From assembly GCF_018129685.1 (NCBI RefSeq), contig NZ_JAFCLG010000008.1, positions 62,001-126,000 of the forward strand: a stretch of 64,000 nucleotides of DNA, read 5' to 3'. Position 1 is the stretch's first letter; every line of letters starts with the position of its first letter. The position numbers and the translations under genes are program-made. Shown here in pieces: positions 51,422 through 60,294 of the stretch. Source of the stretch: Bradyrhizobium manausense (lineage in GTDB: Bacteria > Pseudomonadota > Alphaproteobacteria > Rhizobiales > Xanthobacteraceae). The notes under the pieces were generated by a model, which worked only from the letters and a program-made list of their open reading frames with translations, ran no database searches and was not told the origin of the DNA.

Positions 51422-51985
51422 GTGTCGAAATCAGCCTCCCGCGCCCGCCTGTTCGAAATCATCCGCCGCCGCTCGTTCGGCCGGGGCGAGGTGACGCTCG
51501 CGTCGGGCCGCAAGAGCGATTTCTATTTCAACCTCAAGCCGACCATGCTGGACCCGGAAGGCGCGACGCTGCTCGCCGAGCTGACCTATGAGACGCTGAA
51601 GGATGATCAGCTCGATTTCATCGGCGGCCTCGAGATGGGCGCGGTGCCGCTGGCCGGCGCGCTGGCGCAGATTTCCTGGATCAAGGGCCATCCGATCGCG
51701 GCCTTCTTCGTGCGCAAGAAGCCGAAGGAGCATGGCGCCAAGCTCGCGATTGAAGGTCTGCCGAAAGGCGAGACGCTGGCTGGCAAGCGCGTCGTCATCG
51801 TCGAGGACGTCACCACCACAGGCGGCTCGGCGATGAAGGCCGTGGAATCCGTGCGCGAGACCGGTGCCGAGGTGGTGCTGGTGCTGACCATGGTCGATCG
51901 CGAGGAAGGCGCCACCGACACCTTCGGTGCGGCCGGCCTGCCGTTCCGCTCGCTGTACAAGGCGTCGGAATTCTTGAAGGCGTGA
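51422..51985 (+). CDS. pyrE: orotate phosphoribosyltransferase
   Basis: The 187-residue enzyme makes OMP from orotate and PRPP in de novo pyrimidine synthesis. It contains GEVTLASGRKSDFYFNLKPT, GGLEMGAVPLAGAL, FFVRKKPKEHG and the PRPP loop VVIVEDVTTTGGSAMKAVES. The start is GTG at 51422 with GAGGGA 8 bases upstream, giving MSKSASRARLFEIIRRRSF; the open frame extends far upstream but antisense to the GST gene. Divergent from the GST gene. Confidence 0.96.
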   Translation: MSKSASRARLFEIIRRRSFGRGEVTLASGRKSDFYFNLKPTMLDPEGATLLAELTYETLKDDQLDFIGGLEMGAVPLAGALAQISWIKGHPIAAFFVRKKPKEHGAKLAIEGLPKGETLAGKRVVIVEDVTTTGGSAMKAVESVRETGAEVVLVLTMVDREEGATDTFGAAGLPFRSLYKASEFLKA

Positions 51986-52152
51986 CGCGGCGAGACTTTC
52001 TCCGCCATCCTGCCGGGGGCTGTCCCGGCCGTCACGAGTTCGTGGGATCGGGCCACCCTCAACCGCTCATTTACCATCCGGCCTTATGGTGAATCATGTG
52101 CTGAGATCCCAACAGGTCCCGGCCGGTTCGCTAGCGTCGGGTGGAGTAAGCG

Positions 52153-52968
52153 TTGCGTACGATTGTGTCCCATGCGCGCCGGCGGCGTCGCGCGATGCTT
52201 GTGGCCGCCACCCTGGCAGTACCGCTGCTTGCGACCCCGGCCCCGGTTGCGGCCGAAGGCCTGTTCGACTTCTTCTTCGGCGGAATGCAGCAGCGGCCTC
52301 AGCGCGACGTGCCGCAACAGGCGAGTCCTTTCGTCGATCCCTTCGCCAGTCAGCAGAACCCCGCGGCTCAGCCGCAAAATGTGCCACCGACGCGTTCAGC
52401 CAATGCCTCCGGCCCGGCCTTCTGTGTGCGCAGTTGCGACGGCAAATATTTTCCGTTGATGCGCGGCCTCGCCTCGCCGGCGCAGATGTGTCAGGCCTTC
52501 TGTCCTGCCAGCGCGACAAAAGTGTATTTCGGCTCCTCGATCGACGGCGCCTATAGCCAGACCGGGGAGCGCTACGCCGACAGCGAGAACGCGTTCGCCT
52601 ATCGCAAGGCGCTGCGCGCAGACTGCACCTGCAACGGCCGCGAGCCGGCCGGGCTCTCGCCGGTTGACCTGTCGCTGGACAATTCGCTGAAAGCCGGCGA
52701 CGTGATCGCCACGACCGACGGCCTCGTTGCCTATACCGGCGTCCGCCTCGGCCAGGAGCAGAGCGCAGAGTTCACGCCCGTTGCTTCCTATCCCGGCCTC
52801 ACCGCGCAGGTCCGCGCCCGCCTCGGCGAGATGAGAGTGGCCCCGGTGCGCGCGGAGACCGTGGCTGCCGACGCGCCGGCGGCGGAGATCGTGCGCGAGA
52901 CGTTGCCGGATGTAACAGTCGTGCCGAAGACGCCGGCGAAATCGGCAAAGCGCGCGGGACTGGATTAG
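52153..52968 (+). CDS. DUF2865 domain secreted protein
   Basis: The 271-residue envelope protein has a signal peptide (RRRRRAMLVAATLAVPLLATPA...VAA), a Gln/Pro-rich stretch (about 45-85) and a Cys-rich core: FCVRSCDGKYFPLM, MCQAFCPASATKVYFGSSID and ADCTCNG. This pattern is the DUF2865 family, known only in alphaproteobacteria, with no assigned function. The start is TTG at 52153, 8 bases after GGAG; no ATG fits. It stands alone after pyrE. Confidence 0.85.
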   Translation: MRTIVSHARRRRRAMLVAATLAVPLLATPAPVAAEGLFDFFFGGMQQRPQRDVPQQASPFVDPFASQQNPAAQPQNVPPTRSANASGPAFCVRSCDGKYFPLMRGLASPAQMCQAFCPASATKVYFGSSIDGAYSQTGERYADSENAFAYRKALRADCTCNGREPAGLSPVDLSLDNSLKAGDVIATTDGLVAYTGVRLGQEQSAEFTPVASYPGLTAQVRARLGEMRVAPVRAETVAADAPAAEIVRETLPDVTVVPKTPAKSAKRAGLD

Positions 52969-52975
52969 CCACTCA

Positions 52976-53057
52976 CGTCATTCCGGGCATCGCGCAGCGA
53001 TGAACCCGGAATCTCGGGATTCCGGATTCGATGCTCACGCATCGCCCCGGAATGACA
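52976..53057. repeat. intergenic palindromic repeat (CGTCATTCCGGG type)
   Basis: The ends CGTCATTCCGGGCATCGCG and GCATCGCCCCGGAATGACAG are inverted, with inner CCGGAATC / GATTCCGG. Related to the element at 8959. It lies between convergent genes. Confidence 0.75.
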
Positions 53058-53070
53058 GCGAGCAAGCCCG

Positions 53071-53502
53071 TCACCTCCCGATGATCACCCCGATCACATT
53101 CGGCGCCGCCAGATATTTCTCCTCGATGGCCGCGCGCGCGGCGGCACGGTTTTCGGCCGTCAACAGACCGCGCTTCTCGGCCAGAATCATCCAGCAAAAG
53201 CCCCACCAATCGGTGAGCATGCCGGTCTCGCCGACGAGGTCATAGCCCTGCTCGGCCGCGAAGATGCGCGCATGCGCCTCGTCCAGCGTGTCGAGGAAAT
53301 GATGATCCTCGGGCGCGAACAGATCGTCGCTGATGTCGTCGATCGTGTAGCCCCAGATCGACTGGCACACCGCGTTGAACTCGCGGTCGAACTGGTCGTC
53401 ATCGATCCTCTGGCGCCGTGCCGCCTGATGCAGCCGCGACAGCGACCGCGCGAAGTCGGCGATCCGGGTGAGGGCAAATTGATCGAAGGCAATGGTGGAC
53501 AT
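53071..53502 (-). CDS. hypothetical protein, possibly LexA-controlled
   Basis: The 143-residue, acidic, soluble protein reads DQFALTRIADFARSLSRLHQ, DREFNAVCQSIWGYTIDDIS, then DWWGFCWMILAEKRGLLTAE. It is mostly helical by appearance, with two Cys and several Trp in the second half. No family is recognised and there is no signal peptide. The start at 53502 is preferred over 53547 because the region upstream looks like a promoter. A GTTC-N7-GTTC box lies 86 bases upstream (53588-53602). Confidence 0.75.
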   Translation of the reverse strand: MSTIAFDQFALTRIADFARSLSRLHQAARRQRIDDDQFDREFNAVCQSIWGYTIDDISDDLFAPEDHHFLDTLDEAHARIFAAEQGYDLVGETGMLTDWWGFCWMILAEKRGLLTAENRAAARAAIEEKYLAAPNVIGVIIGR

Positions 53503-53587
53503 GTAGTCCTCGCAACGTCTGACAGACCCTAGATATTGTGTCGGCATCGCGCCGAATCATAATGATATATCAAAGACTTGCTAAAGT

Positions 53588-53602
53588 GTTCTTAATTTGT
53601 TC
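53588..53602. promoter_or_regulatory. LexA-type box between the hypothetical gene and the GIY-YIG element
   Basis: GTTC-TTAATTT-GTTC fits the alphaproteobacterial SOS operator. The second GTTC is also half of the palindrome TTGTTC-TGATACT-GAACAA (53597-53615). The surrounding 60 bases are AT-rich, as in a promoter. Confidence 0.5.
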
Positions 53603-53630
53603 TGATACTGAACAACTGATTGCCCGGATC

Positions 53631-54025
53631 GTCGTCCTGGCGAAAGCCAGGACCCATTGCCCCGGTCAGCGTTGCGTTTGCGAGGTCGAGCCACCAATGA
53701 GCGCAGGCAGCTATTTCGTCTATATTCTGGCGAGCCGGCACCACGGCACGCTGTACATCGGAATCACCAACGACATCAGCGGCCGCCTTGAACTACATCG
53801 TACAGGAAGAGGCTCGAAGTTCGTTTACAAGTACAAGGTCTTCCGCCTCGTTCATGTGGAGACCTTCGCCACACCCCAGGAAGCGATCGCACGTGAGAAG
53901 CAGCTGAAGTTCTGGAAGCGCGACTGGAAGATCAAGCTGATCGAGAATGAAAATCCCGATTGGAATGATCAGTCGAGCTTAGTCGAACGGTCGGGGTAAT
54001 GGGTCCTGGCTTTCGCCAGGACGAC
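53631..54025 (+). mobile_element. 395-bp element: GIY-YIG nuclease gene inside 27-bp inverted repeats
   Basis: Left arm 53631-53657 (GTCGTCCTGGCGAAAGCCAG + GACCCAT) and right arm 53999-54025 are perfect inverted repeats; the match continues inward (CCATTGCCCCGGTC against CGGTCGGGGTAATGG) for about ten more bases with few mismatches. The single gene ends within the right arm. The arms are identical to those of the gene-less element at 16812-16928. No direct target duplication is visible at the ends. Mobility is inferred from structure. Confidence 0.7.
53697..53999 (+). CDS. GIY-YIG domain endonuclease-like protein
   Basis: The 100-residue single-domain protein has FVYILASR (the GIY strand, 8-10), TLYIGITND (YIG, 20-22), Arg30 in SGRLELH, EAIAREKQLKFW with catalytic Glu68, and LIENENPDWND at the end, the UPF0213/YhbQ-like subgroup. 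GIY-YIG domains cut one DNA strand at a time. There is no extra DNA-binding domain. The start ATG 53697 gives the standard N-terminus; earlier in-frame starts would translate the left inverted repeat. Its stop codon overlaps the right repeat, so gene and repeats form one unit. Confidence 0.9.
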   Translation: MSAGSYFVYILASRHHGTLYIGITNDISGRLELHRTGRGSKFVYKYKVFRLVHVETFATPQEAIAREKQLKFWKRDWKIKLIENENPDWNDQSSLVERSG

Positions 54026-54050
54026 ACCATTCGTGCCGCATCAGCCTTCC

Positions 54051-54296
54051 TCAATTCACCGCCGACATCAACCGATCCCCACATGCACTCGCATAGAACT
54101 TGCCGCCGCATTGGCGCTTGATGGCGGCGCAGCGCTGCGCAGGTGTGGCGCCTTGTGGGAGAGAAACGCCGCAGCTCGGGCCGTCGGCGCTGCGGCCCGT
54201 CTTGTCGGCGGCAAAGGCGGCGCTGGATGCGGCAATGCAGACGACGAGAAGCGTTGCAGCGGCGATTTCGATCAGCAGTCGCATCAGAGGTCTCAT
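54051..54296 (-). CDS. small secreted Cys-containing protein
   Basis: The 81-residue protein starts MRPLMRLLIEIAAATLLVVC (signal peptide, cleavage near AAFAA) and ends in a mature part of about 50 residues with four Cys: GPSCGVSLPQ, AQRCAAIKRQCGGKFYASAC. Two disulfides in the periplasm are likely. GGAGGAG lies just before the ATG at 54296. The family is unrecognised; such small Cys-rich exported proteins are common in Bradyrhizobium. Confidence 0.75.
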   Translation of the reverse strand: MRPLMRLLIEIAAATLLVVCIAASSAAFAADKTGRSADGPSCGVSLPQGATPAQRCAAIKRQCGGKFYASACGDRLMSAVN

Positions 54297-54495
54297 GGGA
54301 CTCCTCCACACTGAAGGCTGAATTGACGCCCAGACTAGCACTGAATCGCCGTTCCTCCGTACGCATCCGGGTTCCCAAACCGGCCCGTTCCTTGCATAAT
54401 TTTACGCCAGCGCAGTGCACTGCCGCACCAGCAATGGTTTCGGTGCAGGGGCAAGACGCGTAGGGTTCAGTGGTGTCTCCGTCGACCAGGAAGTG

Positions 54496-57027
<2,532 letters not shown>

Positions 57028-57125
57028 TTTTTCCGCAACGTGAAATCGGCGTTACCTGCGGGGTCATTGATTTGGCAGGATAGCCATCATATCACCGCTT
57101 GAGGTTTCTTAAGGCGGAGTCAGTC

Positions 57126-57467
57126 GTGCCCCTCGGCGAATACATCAGCCCGGATGGCCAGCTTCGATTGCTCGTCATCTGTCCTGACGGCGACTGGACG
57201 TTGGGTTTTGATGGATTCCCGTGGCATACGCACGGCAGTATCCTTGCCAGTCTTTCAGGGAAGGACGAGGAAACCGCGATCGACAACTTCGTCGCAGACT
57301 TGACCAGCGGCAAGAGCGTGATTGCGATGAAGCGCATAGGAGGTTCTTTGGCGGATGTGTGGGTCACAGACGATCCGGCCGGGGATGTCTCGGATACGAA
57401 AAAATATGGCCTCGGGGATGAAACGATGGAGTTTCGCCTTTGGGACGGAAGCACAGTGAAAGTCTAG
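57126..57467 (+). CDS. hypothetical protein
   Basis: The 113-residue protein contains PLGEYISPDGQLRLLVICPD, DWTLGFDGFPWHTHGSILAS and a C-terminal EFRLWDGSTVKV. It looks like a small beta-rich soluble domain of unrecognised family. The start GTG at 57126 has GGCGGAG 6 bases upstream; a TTG at 57099 would add nine residues. Its codon use is a little less GC-biased than that of its neighbours. It ends 4 bases before the thioesterase gene, so both may be one transcript. Confidence 0.65.
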   Translation: MPLGEYISPDGQLRLLVICPDGDWTLGFDGFPWHTHGSILASLSGKDEETAIDNFVADLTSGKSVIAMKRIGGSLADVWVTDDPAGDVSDTKKYGLGDETMEFRLWDGSTVKV

Positions 57468-57471
57468 TCCC

Positions 57472-58287
57472 ATGCACGCCAAGCTCCCGCACCCCTTCGA
57501 CGACGCCACCCGCATCACCGCGGGTGACTCGAGCTGGCAAGGGCACACCAGCGACGACTACTGGGCCTTCGTCGGTCCGTTCGGCGGCGCCACCGCCGCG
57601 ACCATCCTGCGTGCGCTGATCGAGCATCCCCAAGCCGCCGGCGATCCGCTGGCGCTGACCGTCAATTACTGCGCGCCGATCGCCAAGGGCCCGTTCGATC
57701 TCGACCTCCGGCTCGTGAAAACCAACCGCTCAAGCCAGCACTGGAGCGTCGAACTGTCGCAGGGCGGCGGCGAAATCGCCACGCTCGCGACCGCCGTGTT
57801 CGCCGAGCGGCGGCCATCCTGGGAGCACCGGGTGGCGCAGTATCCCGACGCAAAACCGTTCGAAGAGACGCTGCCTTTCCCCAGCATCAAGGCGTCCTGG
57901 GCCAACCAATATGAATTCCGTTTCGTCGAGGGCGAGATGCGGCTCGGCCCGCCGCAAGCCGAGCTCGCCGGCGCCTATTCGAAAATCTGGATCAGCGATC
58001 GCGAACCGCGCAAGCTCGACATGCTGTCGCTGATGTCGATGTCGGACGCATTCTTCGGCCGCATCTTCCACGTACGGCGCGAGCTGGTGCCGTTCGGCAC
58101 GGTGTCGCTGACGACCTATTTCCACACCGACAGCGAAGAACTCGCGACCGAAGACATCACCCGCGTGCTCGCGACGGCGGATTCGAAGATCATGCACAGG
58201 AGCTACGCCGACCAGAACGCGGAGCTGTGGTCGCCGAACGGACGGCTGCTCGCGACAAGCACGCAGATCGCGTATTTCAAGGCGTAA
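57472..58287 (+). CDS. acyl-CoA thioesterase family protein
   Basis: The 271-residue protein has two fused hot-dog domains. The first has WAFVGPFGGATAATILRALI and LTVNYCAPIAKGPFDLDLRL, the central helix and strand of thioesterase-like (4HBT_3/TesB-like) proteins. The second starts near 150 and ends ELWSPNGRLLATSTQIAYF, in which the SxxG.LLA.S.Q pattern is typical. It probably hydrolyses an acyl-CoA; chain specificity is unknown. It is 4 bases after the hypothetical gene. Confidence 0.88.
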   Translation: MHAKLPHPFDDATRITAGDSSWQGHTSDDYWAFVGPFGGATAATILRALIEHPQAAGDPLALTVNYCAPIAKGPFDLDLRLVKTNRSSQHWSVELSQGGGEIATLATAVFAERRPSWEHRVAQYPDAKPFEETLPFPSIKASWANQYEFRFVEGEMRLGPPQAELAGAYSKIWISDREPRKLDMLSLMSMSDAFFGRIFHVRRELVPFGTVSLTTYFHTDSEELATEDITRVLATADSKIMHRSYADQNAELWSPNGRLLATSTQIAYFKA

Positions 58288-58313
58288 GTCGTCCCGGCGA
58301 AGGCCGGGACGAC
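58288..58313. repeat. single hairpin related to the GIY-YIG element arm
   Basis: GTCGTCCCGGC-GAAG-GCCGGGACGAC has the same start and size as the element arm, with a T-A pair of that stem changed to C-G on both sides. It follows the thioesterase stop directly and may terminate that gene. Confidence 0.65.
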
Positions 58314-58347
58314 ACTGCGTGTGTGGTTGGCGCGAGTGACCACCAAC

Positions 58348-58370
58348 AAAAAGGCGGCCTCGCGGCCGCC
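58348..58370 (-). terminator. Rho-independent terminator of pckA
   Basis: On the minus strand GGCGGCC-GCGA-GGCCGCC is followed by TTTTTG, 26 bases after the pckA stop codon. Confidence 0.8.
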
Positions 58371-58395
58371 CTTCGGCATTCAAGACAGAGCAAGC

Positions 58396-60012
58396 TTACT
58401 CCGCTGCGAGCTTCACATCCGGCGCAGCGGCGCGCACCTCGGCATCGACTTGGGCTTCGAACTTGGCAAAGTTCTTCTGGAACATGCCGACCAGCGCACG
58501 GGCGGTCTTGTCGAACTCGTCCTTGTCCTTCCAGGTGTTGATCGGGTTGAGGATCTCGCTCGGCACACCCGGCAGCGCGGTCGGCACCGCAAAGCCGAAA
58601 TATCTGTCGGTGCGGAATTCGACGTTGCGAAGCGAGCCGTCGAGCGCGGCGGTCAAGAGCGCGCGCGTCACCTTGATCGGCATGCGCGAGCCGGTGCCGT
58701 ACTTGCCCCCGGTCCAGCCGGTGTTGACCAGCCAGCAATCGACATTGTGCTGGGCGATGAGGTCACGCAGCATGTTGCCGTAGACGGAGGGATCGAGCGG
58801 CAGGAAGGGCGAGCCGAAGCACGTCGAGAATTCCGGCTGCGGCTCGGAGCCCAGGCCGCGCTCGGTGCCGGCGACCTTGGCGGTGTAGCCTGACAGGAAG
58901 TGATACATCGCCTGCGCCGGCGAGAGCTTTGCGATCGGCGGCAGCACGCCGAAGGCGTCGGCGGCGAGCATCACCACGTTCTTCGGCTGCGGCGCGCGGC
59001 CGGTGCGCGAAGCGTTCGGGATGAAGTCGAGCGGATAGGCCGAGCGCGTGTTCTCGGTCTTGGAGCCGTCGTCGAAATCGACCGCGCGCGTGTCTTCGTC
59101 CAGTACGCAGTTCTCCAGCACCGCGCCGAAGCGCGTCGAAGCCGCGAAGATCTCCGGCTCGGCGTCCTTCGACAGCTTGATGCACTTGGCGTAGCAGCCG
59201 CCTTCGAAATTGAACACGCCGTTCGGGCCCCAGCCGTGCTCGTCGTCGCCGATCAGCGTGCGGTTGGGATCGGCCGACAGCGTGGTCTTGCCGGTGCCCG
59301 ACAGGCCGAAGAAGATCGCGGTGTCGCCATTGGCGCCAACGTTGGCCGAGCAGTGCATCGGCATCACGCCGCGCTCGGGCAGATAATAGTTCAGCGTGGT
59401 GAAGACCGACTTCTTCATCTCGCCGGCATAATAGGAGCCGCCGATCAGGACGATCTTGCGCGCGAAATCGATGGCGACGACGTTTTCCGACTTGCAGCCG
59501 TGGCGCTTGGGATCGGCGCGGAAGCTCGGCATGTCGATGATGGTGAGCTCCGGCACGAAAGTCGACAGCTCGATCGCCTCGGGGCGGATCAGCAGCGTGC
59601 GAATGAACAGCGAGTGCCAGGCCAGCTCGGTGAAGACACGCGTCTTGATCCGGTAAGCCGGATCGGCGCCGCCATAGAGATCCTGCGCGAACAGGCGCTT
59701 GCCTTCGGCGTGCTTGAGGAAATCCTGATACAGCGTCTCGAACTGCTCCGCAGTGATCGACTGGTTGCCGGCCCACCACATCTTCTTGTCGGTGGTGGCG
59801 TCACGCACCGTGAACTTGTCCTTCGGACTGCGGCCGGTGAACTCACCGGTGTCGGCGCAGAGCGCGCCGTCGGCGGACAGCACCGCCTCGCCCGCAGCGA
59901 GCGCGTATTGATAGAGTTGCGGTGCGCCGAGGTTCCAGTGAACCTGCTTGAGATTCTTTAAGCCGAATTTGTCGGCGCCGAAGGCACCGTTGCGCACGCC
60001 CGTCTCTTGCAC
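58396..60012 (-). CDS. pckA: phosphoenolpyruvate carboxykinase (ATP)
   Basis: The 538-residue gluconeogenic enzyme converts oxaloacetate and ATP to PEP, CO2 and ADP. It has GEFTGRSPKDKFTVRD, the HxSANVG metal site (MHCSANVGANGDTAIFFGLS), the kinase-1 P-loop GLSGTGKTTLSADPNR, and the adenine site GTGSRMPIKVTRALLTAALD. The start is GTG at 60012, 7 bases after a perfect AGGAGG; the open frame extends further, but without a better site. pckA near chvI/chvG is a conserved rhizobial arrangement. A strong terminator follows. Confidence 0.97.
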   Translation of the reverse strand: MQETGVRNGAFGADKFGLKNLKQVHWNLGAPQLYQYALAAGEAVLSADGALCADTGEFTGRSPKDKFTVRDATTDKKMWWAGNQSITAEQFETLYQDFLKHAEGKRLFAQDLYGGADPAYRIKTRVFTELAWHSLFIRTLLIRPEAIELSTFVPELTIIDMPSFRADPKRHGCKSENVVAIDFARKIVLIGGSYYAGEMKKSVFTTLNYYLPERGVMPMHCSANVGANGDTAIFFGLSGTGKTTLSADPNRTLIGDDEHGWGPNGVFNFEGGCYAKCIKLSKDAEPEIFAASTRFGAVLENCVLDEDTRAVDFDDGSKTENTRSAYPLDFIPNASRTGRAPQPKNVVMLAADAFGVLPPIAKLSPAQAMYHFLSGYTAKVAGTERGLGSEPQPEFSTCFGSPFLPLDPSVYGNMLRDLIAQHNVDCWLVNTGWTGGKYGTGSRMPIKVTRALLTAALDGSLRNVEFRTDRYFGFAVPTALPGVPSEILNPINTWKDKDEFDKTARALVGMFQKNFAKFEAQVDAEVRAAAPDVKLAAE

Positions 60013-60294
60013 GAAGAATCCTCCTAGAACCCGCGACATCAAGCACAACCAAGCTTTGGTGCCATCGCGGCGACCGCTCATAACAGGCCGTCCCGGCCTC
60101 GGTGGACGACCTAATATCGGTGAACGCCGACGTTGCCAAGCTGATCCCTTCGGATTTGGTTTATTCAAGGACCGCGCCAAACGCTGCGCATGTCGGCTCT
60201 GATGAAGCGCATCAAAAACCGCGGATGATCGCGCAACCAAACGCCGGTTTCAGCGTTGTGAGATGTTTGCGACGCACAAATCCTGCGTGGCGGT
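60013..60294. other. pckA upstream region
   Basis: These 282 bases lie between pckA and the end of the CHAT gene, both leftward. Apart from the AGGAGG ribosome site at the pckA end, no gene, hairpin or confident promoter was recognised. Confidence 0.4.

Noticed and set aside
53538..53696. N-terminal extension of the GIY-YIG protein
   Set aside because: It translates the left inverted repeat and flanking DNA; the family's normal start is at 53697.
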